Shown here: positions 1 to 13,900 of the stretch, in pieces
Layout: each line of letters starts with the position of its first letter
Position numbering within the stretch: position 1 is the first letter of the stretch
NCBI GenBank assembly: GCA_032622095.1
Contig: CP136064.1
Span: 171,376,310 to 171,440,309, forward strand
Source of the DNA: Siphonodentalium dalli
Taxonomy: Eukaryota > Mollusca > Scaphopoda > Gadilida > Siphonodentaliidae
DNA: 64,000 bases
Reading direction: 5' to 3'
Notes under the pieces: generated by a model
The model's database searches: none
Seen by the model: only the letters and a program-made list of their open reading frames with translations
Told to the model about the DNA's origin: nothing
Translations under genes and position numbers: made by a program

Positions 1-466
1 CACTACCTTTGTATATGTCAAATCACACAGAATGGTTTCTGAATGAATTTAGTAATTATCACATAAGCCCATAATTTTAGTTATTGACCCAGTAATTACG
101 ATGTATAAGAAATATGACGAAAAATACTCTGCCTCATTCGGTGATTCGTAACAGGTTTCAAATACTCCGACCCTCACGTGATCACCAGATACGTTCGCAC
201 TATATTTACGACCCCAATGCCACAGTGCAGTATAATTATGACTATACGCAATAGCATACGTGATCTTATATAACCTGTTGTCAAAATTCTCGGGAAAATG
301 TGTGCATATATAGGCCTACATACCAATTGATATGTCATGAACAATTTGGGGGGTCCAACAAAAGCAATGACCAATTTTAATTAAAATTCTGCACAACACG
401 CATATGCCTGTATTTACTATAAATTGTTACATGTAAACTGAATTATTTATACATTTATACTTTCAG
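1..466 (+). other. intron sequence upstream of the zinc-finger exon
   Basis: AT-rich sequence without a supported exon. It ends in TATACTTTCAG at 456-466, a good splice acceptor directly before the open zinc-finger frame. I infer that it is intronic, with the upstream exons left of the window. Confidence 0.5.
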
Positions 467-1192
467 AATATATCTCCAGGCGTTACGGGATCTCTAATAA
501 GTTTCGAGGATTCCTTGCTTTTGTTGGACTTGTCCGTGTCATTGGATACGGCTGAACGTGAAGAAATTGAGACTGACATTTCTTCAAACCCGGTCCCGAT
601 TGCTGCCTCTACCCCAGTTACCAAACAAAGTGAAATGCACCAGTGTGGAATTTGTACCTATTCCACAAAATATAAGTCGAACTACACACGCCATTTAAAG
701 CGTCACGAAGAACCATCCGAATCAGCATGTGTATCAGGAGATTCTGAAGCGTCCGTAAAGTTGTGCCACATGACATGTGTTCCCGCACATTCAATACAAC
801 CACCGGCTTGCGTCTGCATGTCAGTGCATGTCCAGATGAAGCACGAGCCGGCAACTGCACAGAAGTATAAGTGCAATCAATGCGGAATGGCGATGTACGG
901 GAAGCAGGATTTGGACTCGCACCTAAATACACACGCCGGTCTTAAACCATATGAATGTGACATTTGTCACAATAAAGTGTCGTCGAAGAAGGCCCTCAAG
1001 AAACACTTGAAGAGTTGCGCGGGCCCGCGTCTCACATGTGACTTATGCGAAGAGACATTGAGTTCTGCCAGAAACGAACATGACCACCTCATGTCGAAGC
1101 ATCAGAATGCTCGGTTTCCGTGTGGTGGCTGCTCCAAGGTGTTTGCGTGGAGGCAGTCTAGGAACAAGCATGCCCGTATCATGGTCGTATGA
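467..1192 (+). CDS. C2H2 zinc-finger protein, terminal coding exon (5' part outside window)
   Basis: The frame is open from the acceptor at 466 to TGA at 1190-1192, about 241 codons in phase 0. There is no convincing ATG at the start, so this is read as the last coding exon of a gene beginning upstream. After about 60 low-complexity acidic/Ser residues come five zinc-finger-like units. The first is classical (CGIC...H...H, 'YKSNYTRHLKRH'). The second (CNQCG...HLNTH) and third (CDICHN, with a C2HC ending 'HLKSC') are joined by a TGEKP-like linker, 'HAGLKPYEC'. The fourth is CDLCEE...HLMSKH. The fifth (CGGCSKVF...NKHARI) lacks its final histidine because the protein ends. A cysteine/histidine-poor spacer separates finger 1 from finger 2. 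Such proteins are normally nuclear DNA-binding regulators; the target is unknown. No polyadenylation signal is obvious just downstream. Confidence 0.8.
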   Translation, partial: NISPGVTGSLISFEDSLLLLDLSVSLDTAEREEIETDISSNPVPIAASTPVTKQSEMHQCGICTYSTKYKSNYTRHLKRHEEPSESACVSGDSEASVKLCHMTCVPAHSIQPPACVCMSVHVQMKHEPATAQKYKCNQCGMAMYGKQDLDSHLNTHAGLKPYECDICHNKVSSKKALKKHLKSCAGPRLTCDLCEETLSSARNEHDHLMSKHQNARFPCGGCSKVFAWRQSRNKHARIMVV

Positions 1193-2959
1193 CAGGGCAT
1201 AAGTCTTAGAGTGAATGACTGTTTTCATGACAATATATATATGCGATTATTATTAATAATTTGTCTTTACTTTCTCTTTTTGTTCATGGACGATGCAAGG
1301 AATCCGTCATCAACTATATATATATAATTATGTATTTGCAAATTGTTTCATGTATTTTGCGGGAGAGGAACTTAATTAAATTTCATAGTATTGCTTCAAT
1401 CCCTTTTGTTTATTTACAAATGCAATAAGCTTATGTAGTAAATAACTGACTTCAGTAAATGTGGAAACACACACACACACACCCTCACACACACATATAT
1501 ATATATATAACCATTATATCAAATTTCTCGAAGAAGTTTCATAAAATACGATATACCAACATAACGAGAGGTAGATTATCACATGAATAACTACATCGCT
1601 TATGTCATTTTAAATAGGACAGTCCTTTTAAAAGAATACCAAAATGAAGTCAATTATGGCCTTGACCCAGACGCACCATATAACAAGACAAAGAATCGGA
1701 TTATTTATGAAGTTAATAAGATGTACATTTATCACAAATACCACGGAATATATTAATAGTATAAGTTTTTACCAACATCAATTTTGTCGTGCAGCATTTA
1801 TACCCCGGTTAAAATTACTTCGGACATTTTCGTGTGGTTTATTTAACATTTTAAACTGACTATATTATTAGGTAAATGCACACTTATTTGGGCATGTCTA
1901 TATACTACCCAACAGAAGATGGGCAAGTCTTCGTTAATCACCACCTATGATAGCATGAATGGCACGCATATGTACAATGGTATCATTAGATATCCTTAGA
2001 TTATGTTGTTAATAGGCCAGCCACAAAAATGTCAGATCTTCCAAGTTATGAACACACTATCTTAAAGATAAATGTGATCAAAAACACAATTTATAGTGTC
2101 AGGTATTCTAGCGACCAGAAATGGATTATTTTAAATGAAAACGGCAAGAATCTGACACCCATGGCCAATAAGACATTTAAACAATTTCCAGAAAAAGAAT
2201 TGACTAATGTGTGTTAGAGTCGGAGCCGATCAATTTCTACAGATTGGGGTCGGAATATATCAAAATTAGGGTCGGAGCCGATGTTATACTTTTAAAATTA
2301 GTGTTTAAAACACAAACTCACGACTAATTGAATTCATTTTTGTTTCAATATGCACTCGAACAGTAATAACACGTTATGCATAGGACTTTATTACCATATA
2401 TATTTATACCCATTCAACATTATGACTTGAACCTCGGTGCTATGTATTTCCCCATCGATTTTGACTGATCTCAGCGTAATTAAGGCGCATAAATGGCATA
2501 GATCTTTGCTAGACGTCATATACAGGTTCTTCGGGTTACTACAATCGAATTTCACTAATTATATGCCAGGCCAATAGGCAATATAGTGCTCATACTTACC
2601 ATTTTCAGAGATTTGTTGTCAATTTTCATACAAAAGCCGACATTTTGGCATTAAAATCTTGTTTGAGTCGGAATCGAAGTCCTGTTAGATCCGATTTTGA
2701 ACCTGTTAGATCCGATCCTGGAGGAATCGTTGAGCCCCAGTGATACTAGTGGGTGGATGTTCTTGAAAATTTGAGTGAGCAAAAGCAAAAACACTATTGA
2801 AAAAATTTGCAAAAAAATATTAAATGGTTTGATCTGGGAAAACTGATTGACAGCGGGTGGATCAATACTCCTGCTTCATGTGGACTTACACATACGTTGT
2901 TCTTGTCTGTTTTACGATGACAAACCAACATATCCCCATTTCATATACGTGAAAATGAG
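1193..2959. other. intergenic, no gene seen
   Basis: No supported gene. It holds a (CA)n/(TA)n microsatellite and short echoes of 'GTCGGAGCCGAT' (2218-2283) and 'TGTTAGATCCGAT' (2684-2715), probably remnants of one small repeat. The small open frames here have no recognisable domain. Confidence 0.5.
1467..1510. repeat. (CA)n-(TA)n microsatellite
   Basis: Runs of alternating CA followed by TA dinucleotides are directly visible. Confidence 0.9.
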
Positions 2960-3420
2960 TTTCCCATTTTCTCGGGTTTGGCGATACCCTCGGGTTTGGC
3001 GATACCACGTACAAGGGGGTGTAGATGGGAGCCATCAAATTTTTCTGAATTTCATTGAAAAACATGGCAACCAGCAGGCATCTTGGAATTGACAATTTGT
3101 ATTACTAAAGTCTAAATCCTTCCGCACACCCTACAGGTCACCGCCCTCATCCGATCATCTCTAAACATCATATAGATCTTCGGGGTGACCTCTAAATGGG
3201 AGCCATAATTTTTTTTCTCCAAAATTCATTAAAAAAACATGGCCACCAGCAGCCCATCATGGATTTCAAATTTGAATCCATCAGATCCAGATTTTACTCT
3301 TTCTAGTAGTAGTACTGCATCCTTGGGCACTCCCTACAGCCAAACTTTTTCATCCGATTAATCCCAAACTGTTTATGCATCTTCAGGATAACCTCTAAGT
3401 ACATAAGGATATAAACTGTC
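2960..3420 (+). repeat. dispersed 'GGGAGCCAT...AACATGGCCACCAG' repeat, about 2-3 monomers
   Basis: The monomers share 'CATCCGATCATC', 'GATCTTCGGGGTGACCTCTA', 'TGGGAGCCAT', 'TTCATTGAAAAACATGGC' and 'CAGCAGCCATCTTGGA'. The same unit recurs at 54330-54720 and in a longer array at 60080-60950. A short open frame across it is not conserved between copies. Confidence 0.8.
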
Positions 3421-4379
3421 TGAGTTCCCTGTCGCTTTATGGACGTAATATATGGCATGATCCAATTTGCAAGTTGAGCTAAAGTGTCATTGACACTTTC
3501 ATTTTGTCTGTTCGCCTGAGTATCTCTGCCATGGGTTATCGATCTCAGTGATATTTGGTACCGATATGGATATTTACCATCATAAGGCTTTTAATGAGTT
3601 TTTGGTAATTCTCGATCTTTCCATTTTAGAATTATATGTATATATCCTTCGTTAATTTTATATTTGGATTCCATCCTGCCCATTTTTCAATTGGGCACAG
3701 CGGACCGGTATGCCAGCACCTGAGGCACATGTTGAATAAAAAAAGGAAAAATAGACAATGAATTTATATTGAGTTCATAATCACAATTTTACATATACGC
3801 GGGCGGGCAGCACTTTTTGCATATGAATAGCGTGATGGGAGTGCATTTTGCAATGTGCATTTCTTCTGCTATTTAAATGTGACTTCGTGGACTATTTGCA
3901 CTTTGTGTTCAGCCTTTGATGCCTATATCGTGTTTAAAGTAAATGTGTAAATCAATAACAATGGCAAGTCAGCAGAAAATATCCCCAGGCTGGGATTAAT
4001 TTAAGAGAAAGCATGCTGTATATGTATGTAATGGATGTGTTAAGTCTTTCTTTAATATATTAAAGTTGATCGCTTGTTCATTTTATCATGCTATTACATT
4101 AATAAAGGACAATATAAGCAACATGTATATGTCTGGTCAATGTATTGCAAATTATTTCCAATCAATTCACTTTCTTCGGATGACAATGTGAAAAGTGCAA
4201 AACAAAAACAATCAGCTGTATTTCACGAAAAAATGTATTGTCTTGATATGCGTATGAGTATACAAATATTAGGGATCTATTTTTGGTATACTTTCTGAAG
4301 ATGTCATGTTTGAAGTGGTACATCACAACAACAAAAATAACTGAGAGGTGTATATATTTACGCCCAACGACTGTTCACA
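3421..4379. other. intergenic, no gene seen
   Basis: No supported gene and no clear repeat. It lies downstream of the DRC9 stop codon, so it could include 3' flanking sequence of that gene. Confidence 0.4.
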
Positions 4380-4499
4380 TATATTCCATTTCATGAATCT
4401 CATCAAGTAAAATATCCACTGAAATAAATTTTCCGCACTACTGCTAATTTATTTAGTGGATATTCTATATTCTACAAGAGATTCATGAAATGGAATATA
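4380..4499. mobile_element. short palindromic element (hairpin MITE)
   Basis: The ends 'TATTCCATTTCATGAATCTC' and its reverse complement, and inside them 'ATATCCACT...AGTGGATAT', form a hairpin of about 120 bp just 3' of DRC9. A minus-strand AATAAA (4448-4453) falls inside it and could serve as a poly(A) signal, but that is speculative. Confidence 0.65.
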
Positions 4500-4810
4500 A
4501 AATTTATAAAAAACTTAGCTTTCCTTGGATACTGATTCCAGAAACTGATGCAATGTTGATGACCTACGTTTAATCACTCCTGTGATAATCTTGTCCCTTT
4601 TTCAAACTTATATATCCTGGGAAAATTCCTGGTTCTGACTACTCATCAAGATCTGATCAAATGCTTAATATTTGAGATAAAAAATCTAACTTGAGACTGA
4701 ACATGATGTCGGTCCATGTGTGCCAGCATTTATAGATGAAAACATATTGAAAGCTTGAGTATATATATTTGGAAAAAAAGTATCACAGATTACGATACAC
4801 TAAACTAGGA

Positions 4811-4918
4811 CTACTTCTTCTTTTTGCCTTTTCCTTTCTTTCCTTTGCCCTTCTTTTTCTTGGCGCTATATGGACCAATTTTCTTTCGCACCATAACACC
4901 ACGCCACCATGCTTGGAG
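4811..4918 (-). CDS. IQCG: IQCG exon 8, residues 350-384 and stop
   Basis: Acceptor ATTTCTTCCAG|CTCCAA; stop TAG at 4813-4811. It encodes the IQ motif 'LQAWWRGVMVRKK' and a tail of 'GKGKKGKGKKKK' type, as in other DRC9 proteins. It lies 5.3 kb from exon 7 because the last intron holds two large inserted elements. Confidence 0.95.
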   Translation of the reverse strand, partial: LQAWWRGVMVRKKIGPYSAKKKKGKGKKGKGKKKK

Positions 4919-7900
4919 CTGGAAGAAATTGTGAATGCATGTTCAAATTCATGTATGTATGGCACTTACTAAGAAAACATTTCCTGGGTATAGGGTAAGG
5001 CCAAAAATAAAAAAAAATAGATCTCTATTATCATCACAACCTGTCCAAATGTTTTGGCACGCCCCAAATTTATTTTTGGTATTAGGTAGATTAGGAGCAT
5101 ACTATTAAATCTAGCAATACTTGGTACAGAGCGGCTTCACCGAAGTAAGTTGTGCTCAATTTTCTTAATATGGACCCCTACATGCATGTACAGTTTTATA
5201 CAACAATAAGACTATATAAATTGAATGTTTACTGACAGCTATTACACTTTTCTAACACTAAGTACAGTCTTCTTTTCTTGGTCACAGAATGGTGCATAGA
5301 AAATACAAAATAAAATCCTTCCACTGCCCCCATTTGCCAAAAAAAAAAAATCTAATGTCATGATGCTGCATTTCTTTGACAACCGGTCATCATTATCATT
5401 TCGACAACATAATTATCGCTTTACAGGGCTGCATGATGTTAACGCATGTGATCGCCATGGGATGTGTGTGTGTGTGTGGTCCATATATAGCTGTCGGTGA
5501 AGTGTATTCTGGGATAGAACAAAAATATTCCAAAAACAATATTTTCCTAAATAAGTAAAATATATATCTCCTAGAAGTATCTTGCCCACTGAACTATATG
5601 GTATATTATCCCAAGTAGGAGGGGTTACAGTACGAAATTATATGGTACATATCCTCTGTCATGTTCATGACACGTGCAATCACGTGATTTCTGACACGTA
5701 GTGAAGTATTCGCCATATTTTTTATCCCCAGTAGGACATTCCTCGTGAGCGGGGTGGGTGCGAAACCCTGGGAGGGAGCTCAGCGTTCAGTGGGCAAGAT
5801 ACTTCTAGGAGATATATATTTTACTTATTTAGGAAAATATTGTATCTCCGTCAAAGGTATCTTGCCCACTGAACTATATGGTAAAGAATAGAATTTTCTA
5901 ACAGGTGGAGGCCACGAGGAAACAAAAACACCGCTATGCATCTGAATCAAAGAACTGGATTGACCTGATAACCTACAATATATACATATACATGCACAGA
6001 CATAGATATACATGTATATACATATATATATATATACACATGCACAATAGGACCATAAGCCAATGTAATATTACATCCTAAAACTAATACCTGTCAGCAT
6101 GCTCAAACGAACAAAAAGTGGCCACTTAAGAGTTTAAGACCCCTGCAAGTAAAGTAAATAGCTTCAGGAGACGGAGACGACATTCGCATCGGAACTTAGG
6201 GCTAATAATGTATCAGCCGAGTACTTGCCGGGAAAGGTACGGGTAACACAATAGAACCATAGAACAATAGAACCAACCCCCGAACCAAATCTTGAGTGGG
6301 TTGGGCCGTGTCCCAGTACACGATGAGAGCCCAATGAAAAACCAGCTTCAAGCTCCCAAAAAAGGGCCCCGACACCAACTAATTGGAGACATGCCATTGT
6401 CGATAAGGAGGAGGTATCATTGACCAATAGTCTGACCGGGAAGCGAATGGGTATCACACGGACATACGTTGCAAGGCTCAGGCCGTATGAAGAACAGGGC
6501 TCAGAATTGGAGTTTCACAGCAGAAAAACTTAGTTTGAAGCCTGGAGTTCGAGATATGACCGACTAAGATGCAATAAGCCATGGCATTTTCCCCTGATGA
6601 CGTTCCCAAATGTGGAAATGCCCACCAACACAGTTAAACCAAACTGACCAATCACAGGCTACTGAATCCATGACAGAAAGGCAGCCAGGAACCGAAATTC
6701 CAATGTCGTTAAGGTGGAAATCCACAAAAACAAAAATTGGACTAACGATGCAGCAGGATTAAGGCACAAGCCCAAAACCAGCGGAAACCGACGGCAGGTA
6801 GGTAATGAAAAGCAGACCAAGGGCCACCGCGCCCCAACTGTTCGAGCTCTGCTGACTGGTCCCCGACGAGTCGATGGCGCAAGGTATCCCTTCTGGTAAG
6901 GATGGGGTGCCCCTCCAATGGGACCCTGTTCCGGAGACAACCATCGCCCCAAAGTGCGAATCGAGAGGGCGGATCATATGATCTGGCATCCGACACCCAA
7001 TGCTAGTGAATCTCGCACGAGGAGAAGCATCTGGCAAGAATTTTCATCCGGCTTTATGAAGTGTGCCCAACACGATTCATATGCTGCCCCATAGGTGCAA
7101 CATTATCCTGCATTGGCAATCGCTGAGGTCAGCAAAGGACCTGGCTTAGTATATTAAATGAGCACGAGGCGAATCAAGCACTATCAGGGAAAACAAAACC
7201 ATTATGTACCGACAACCGAGCCCATAAGAAGAATGACGTATTAGACGCAAAGGCCGATATCACAGAAGCCATTCCGTTCTTCTTTTCCACGCTAATACGC
7301 CGTGTTGCCCATTAAGCCCGGGTGGGGTGCTGAATTAGGCCTCATGTCAACGGCGTTCTGAAATTGAGCATATGTCGAACCATGGATAATGGACTCATCT
7401 ATGTATGACTGGACAACAAAAGTGAAATCCATGTTGAGTTAGAACTGAAAGCAACCTGAAGACAAAAGATATGTCTGAATCACAGCCGTCCTGTGCACGC
7501 CAACCGCCAACGGTCGACCCGAGGAAGCAGATTGACGTCCCGTTCGATAGTCCAGGGAGCGCACCAACTGTGACTAATGGGTTCAATGGGTAGCCCCAAC
7601 CCGCACCCTGTTTGGTGTGACTATCGCCCCGAGTGCTAATTACGCCAATTAGAGGAACACGATATATCGGCAAGCGTCAGTGTCCTAGGGGAAGCAACTC
7701 GTGGGAGCTACGGGTTCGATGGGTAGCCCCAACCCGCGTCCTGTGTGGTGTGACTAACGCTCCGAGTGCTAATTACGCCAATTAGAGGAACCCTATATAT
7801 CGACTTTCATTTTCTACTCTTGGGACCTCGAAACGAGGGAAGCGACTTCAAGGGGAGCTACGGGGAAGGCGATTCATGAACCTGGTCTTACCTCGATTAG

Positions 7901-10900
7901 CAGTCCTGTGAAAGTAATTAATGTGATTGCGAACAATCACAAATACACCTGTTGTGTTATGTTACCATGTGGCAACCAAGGCAGTAACGGCCCCATTGTT
8001 AATCATCCAGGGTGAAAAAGGTTCAAATTGACATTCGGGATTTACAATCCTATCAGCCTATTTCACAAGCGTTTAAACACTGCTTTTTCCGTCAGACGAT
8101 GATTGTCAACGTATAAAGAAAGCCGTCAAACGAAAAAATGAACTCGAAAGTAAGTCACCTAATTTCGTGATACCTTTAACCACCGTCAACGCACGTGGTA
8201 ACTTAAATAACACGTCACCTGTATGCCATAGATTTGTTATAAAGAAAACGATCAGCGTCTTTAGTCATATCCAATGGTGCCTCGAATGTTCTGCCTTTAA
8301 TAGGCCAGAAACGCTGCATTGTCTGCATAGACAACGGATATTAAATCATTGACCGATTAAAATTATGGAAGACAAAGTCGGTTAAAACGAAACGAGTCAT
8401 CCGATTCCGATATTATATTCGGAACAAACCGTCGTAATCTTTATGTGAAATGTACATAATTTTCAACTATAAGCAAAGAAATAATGTTGTTTGTATAATA
8501 CAAAAACAAAACTGTTTTTGCTATACAAAAAAATGCAACTTAGCTTCGTATCTTGGAGTGACATCCGTCCATGGCAGGAGGGATAAAAAATATAGCGAAT
8601 ACTTCACTACGTGTCAGAAATCACGTGATTACACGTGTCATGAACATGACAGAGGATATGTACCATAGAATTTCGTACCGTTTTTTCAACTCGGAGAGTT
8701 AACCCCTCCTACTTGGGATAATATACCATATAGTTCAGTGGGCAAGATACCTTTGACGGAGATACAAAGAGGTACCCCAGGTTGAGTCTGGGATACGTGG
8801 CACCCCACGCGGTCTTGCATTGACTGAAAGCATCAATCACTTATCAAATATAATGTAGCTACATACAGATGTAATTAAATTTCCAACCCAAATTCCAAGG
8901 GTGGGGGGTACTCAAATTTCACCCAAATTGAAAAAATCATATATTTGTGTAATATGTATGGTTATTTAAATCTTGACATTCATATAAGTCATCACATATA
9001 GTATTAGATAGTGCAGTACGTCGTCCTTTTTACATGGATTTCAATGCCTTAATTTTTGGAGTTGCAAAAATGTCAACTTCGGTATATTTTTCCTCACCAA
9101 GAAGTAAAATCCCAATAACCCATTCTATACTAAATGGATTCTCCCCCAGTTATAAATGTATTCATGGATTGGTCTATTGTTCATCAGGAGGGTTTTTCAG
9201 AAAATGAGCAGACAACAGATAAAAGTTCAGAAGGAGTCCTATTTATTGGAGGGAAATGTTCATATGTTGAACTTGTTATCTGAACATTTCCAAAGAGAAC
9301 TGCTCATCAATTATTATAGAAATTAGTATTGTAAGGGTAAAGATAGCAGTATCCTCCACTTCAGACTAAGTTGCCATTCTTTAATGATGAAAAACAAGTA
9401 CCACTATGGAAAAATCATGACACACAAGCTTCCATGCCATATAAGGTATGCATTGGATCTAAAAAATATGCAATGTATCGGATATAAAAGACATTAAACG
9501 TCAGTCTGAACACCTCAGTATTCCATATATTCCAATTATCAGCGTATAATATGGATTGATGTAAAACAATTGTCTGAACACAATGATATACCCCATTATC
9601 AGCATACATTTTTGTTGGCATCGATATAAGTTTAAGACAATATATCAGCACTTTCTCTCCACCCATGATATGATTGCTGTACTATCCAGTGAACTAAATT
9701 ACAGTCCCTCGATCGATTTAGCATTTGGACCATGACAATAAAATATATGACAATATTAGTTGTCTCATCACACGAGTTGTGTTGAAGTGCCCGCCTGGTC
9801 ATGCACATTGTTCTTCTGCTCATTTAACCCTTTCAGTGCCAAGTCCAATTTTTGTATCAACCCATATTTCCTTGATCATTTTTGAAATTTATTGATTATA
9901 ATAATGTGATACATTGATGGAAAGAGCTCTAAGAGCTCTTTCCATCAATGTATCACATTATTATAATCAACTTGGCACTGAAAGGGTTAACTCATTCAGT
10001 TGCATGATAACCTTAGTGGGCTTCAAATTTCTCTTTTTATTTTTTGGCATGGCTGGAAGTGTGGTAAAATGATTGTCGCGATGGTAATCAACCTTTTGTT
10101 TGTATAATTGGGTGGACATATACTTGTATATATGCAAATATATATTCTAAATGGAATAAACAAACAATCAATGTTCAGTTAACTGTTAATAGCTACTCAC
10201 AAGCATGGATGCTTTCAGCTCAATGTCCTCCTGATCTGCCTTCCTCCTTGCTTTCTCTTTGTCTATTCTATCTTCCACCACTATTTGTTCATATTCTTTG
10301 TACTAGAGAAAGGAAATTTTAAATGAAATACAGTTCTCTCCCCTGTGGAGCTGTCGAATAATGGTAATGGTGTATCACACTGACATAACAGTTACTATTG
10401 ATTATACATTAATGCCCTAAATAATCGACTCCTTAACCACAGCAGAATTATGGGTAATTTTTCAGGATTTAGTCGGAAATATGGCTTGTTGCCATTCATC
10501 GGAAAGCTCTCAGTGAGAAAAAATTACCCATAATTCTGCTGTGGTTAAGGAGTCGATTATTTAGGGCATTACTGTACCAAACTGTATAACTGCTTTTCCT
10601 TCCAATAATAAACCCACTGAAGAGCAAACTTCATTGAAAATTTCTAGCAACAATAAATCAGCATGACTGTTAACCCTTTCATGACGGGAGCTGCACTGGT
10701 GCAGCATTAAAGATCCTGTGCCAGTGCATTCTTTTATATATGCGAGTCTGGCACTGGTTTACAAGGTCAAGGTAAATATTGTTAGAAGAATATCACACAA
10801 AAAAGGAGAGCGGCCAAATATTCATTCAAGTTGATAGGTATTGAAACCATTTGGTCGGGCAAACAAACTATTATTTTCATTGAGGCCTGATATGTTGCCT

Positions 10901-13900
10901 GATCTGAATAGTCCATGCCCGCACTAATTTTTCATGTCATTGTAAAGATGAGCTTTAGTGTCATTAACATTTTAATGTATTAATGTGTCACAGAATCTTA
11001 CCAGTTTTGTCAGCTCTTGCAGTTTTTCTAGATCCTTAGCTTTGGACGCTTTGAGAACATCAAGTTCATGCTGCTTCGCTTCAACATCTTTGTCAAATTT
11101 TTCCATCCAGTGCTCCACTTTCTTCTCCAATTCCTGCAATCAATTACATTAATTTATATGACCATTAATTATAGGAAGTTCTTCCCTTTATTTTCAATCT
11201 ATGAATTGTTATACCCCACAAAGTTATGGGGAATACTGGAATCAGCTTGTCCGTCAATCTGTAACACCTCTAGTTATCCTTGAAGATTCGTTTGCATTAA
11301 ATATAAATTAAGAAGAGAGGTTCTCAACTAAAATCCTTCCTATTAAAGCCATAAGGAAGTAGCATTCTGAGTTAAAATATAAAGTATGTTTCCATATTTC
11401 TGTGGACTTTGGGGTTTCGCGTCATTAAACATTCAACGATTTGGTGTGCAAGTTTGGATTTATACTAGTGTAATGTAGTGTAATGGGACAAGTGTGTCCC
11501 TGTCGTGTTTGTAGGTCGATCTACTTATGGCATTCGGACAGGATCTTGTTGAGGTGTTTGTTGGTTATGTCCGGGGTAGGGGTTTTTCCTGGCAGTATAA
11601 TGGTGGTTATATAAGCCCAATGGGGGCTTACTCCATTGGAAGCATACAAAGCTAGGAAGCTGGTTTGTAGGTTCAGTCTGAATTGCTTTGCAGTCTTATT
11701 GCGAATGGCTTTATACAGATTGATATTGGCACAGGTCCCTGGCACAATAGACCCCCACGACCCAAAGACATATATATGTCTTTGGGTCATGGGGGTCTAT
11801 TGTGCCAGGGACCTGTGGATATTGGCTGTTGATATATCCGCCTTTGTGTATCTGGCGGGTTCCAGAACATTGTCTGGTCAGGGCCATTTCTTTTTTTCTT
11901 GTTCTCGATGACAATATAGATTCAGAGGCACTCTCTAGTGGAGTCCATGCTAGTTTTGATGGAGGTTGTCTGTAACATGACCATTATCCATTGCTGGCGG
12001 GTCAAGTAAACAAATATATGGAGAGGTGAGAGGTTAATCTCCATGGATGATCACCAACAACAAATAATCCGCTGCTAGAAAAGGTTATTCATTGTTGGTG
12101 ATCTTCACTGGAGATTAACCTCTCCTTATGACACTAGTATATGCAATATAAATTAATCTAGACAATCAAACCGTTTTACACTGGCAAATATAACAATATG
12201 ATAGTATGTATTGTGAACCTTCATACTTCAGCTGTGTTAACCCTTTATTTAGTCAATGGATTCTCCCTTTCAGTTATAAAAGTATACATTCATATTGGAA
12301 TAGATTACTATTCGTCAAGATAGGGATGCTCAGAAAATATAAATAGAAGGCAGACAGAGAAACAGATAATACAAATGCTGAAGGACTCCAATCCATATGA
12401 ATGTTTACTAAGAGAACTACTCATCTACAAGAATTTAGTAATCAAAGAGTTAAATGGACATGGGTTGTTCAAACCTCAAAAGTATGTATACATAATTTGG
12501 TAAACTTGATGTGGAAGATTTTGGAACAAACTTGTCAATATAGTGCTGAATATGTTTGTTTCTTATATTTTTTGGTAAATGTTATATCGTTTCATTTGTC
12601 GGTTAATATATTTTAATCAGTGGTCACATATTAATTGCAACTGTAATCCATGGGGGGGGGGGGGGGGGGGGGGGAAATGCAGAGCTGTTGTCACTCTGCA
12701 ACTTCTATGATACTACATAATTTTGACATTTAAACTAATGAGAAAGCAGTGTGCACTTGAAGTTACAATATACCATAGTTTCTGGTGAGTTAAGATAACG
12801 CAATATACATTTATATAATACGTGTATTATTCTGCTTCCGATTCCAGATCTTCAATGAATGCAAATGGCATACCAAGTGCTTGGCCCAAACAACATGTTT
12901 GAAGTTACATTGTTTATGACTTCAATGAATCATTCTAGGACATATAATGGTAGTAGAAAGGTATTTTTTTGTATTTATAAACATATTTTGATACCGGGAA
13001 AAATTCAAAAGCGAATATTATTAGGTGTATTTTGGAGTGCAAACCGCTATGTGTGACAATTTGGGAATTAAAGTTTGTTCACCATTGAATTAGTGTTGTC
13101 TGACCTTTAAAGTATTCTGGAAATCAGTCAAGATGTATTGGAATTCAATGACCAACATTCCATAAAAATTATGTTTTATCTACTGGGTTAGAGCTAGCTA
13201 CTTTGATCTACGTTGGCATAGAATACCAGTACACCTAGTACATGTATATCAAAAAGAAAATGGTTTCTCACCTCTAAGTGTGATCAGTCCCAATATGAAT
13301 GCAATATAAAATATATACAAGTATAAAATTTACTCACAGATTGGTGGTTTCTGAGATATGATTCCACTTCAGCATTGACCCTTGTCTCGTCATCAATTTG
13401 TCTGCGTAAATTCTGAAGAAAAAAAAAAAGAATAAACAATGTATCATCATGCTAAATATTACAACATTCAATTACAGCCAATGTATCCATTAACTGAATT
13501 ATTCTAAAATTATGTTTGTGGACTCCAAAAGTAAACCTTTCATATGGTAATGGGAGCAACATCTTTGGGTCCAAATTGGGTAGTGGGATACTCTCACCAA
13601 TTATCACCAATTTCTTGGGAAATTATTTCGTAACCCTCAATTCACATAGAAGTTGGCCCTCTGACCCAGGGACAATCCGACCTAGGCGTATTTTTGGTTG
13701 GGTTGAGTTCATTCACATTCAGTCACATTCACAATTGTTTTCCTTCATATTTCTTTGAAAAGTACAATTCATATTTTAAAACATGAATAAATATCACAGA
13801 TAGTATAAATATTGTACCAATTCTGGTTAAAATACAGACTCGGCAGCTAACACAGTACTACGTCTGGTGATAATGGCTCTGTTGTAGATTACCTTCGCTA

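Noticed and set aside
7690-7760. tRNA-like 'GGGTTCGATGG' stretch
   Set aside because: No acceptor stem or anticodon arm can be paired around it; it is part of the 100-bp GC-rich repeat.
6160-7900. Bacterial contamination as explanation of the GC-rich core
   Set aside because: It has no long open frame on either strand and is bounded by animal-type inverted repeats that recur beside it; a database search would still be the decisive test.
11521-11914. Similar frames on both strands
   Set aside because: They mirror each other because of the 86-bp palindrome at 11731-11816.
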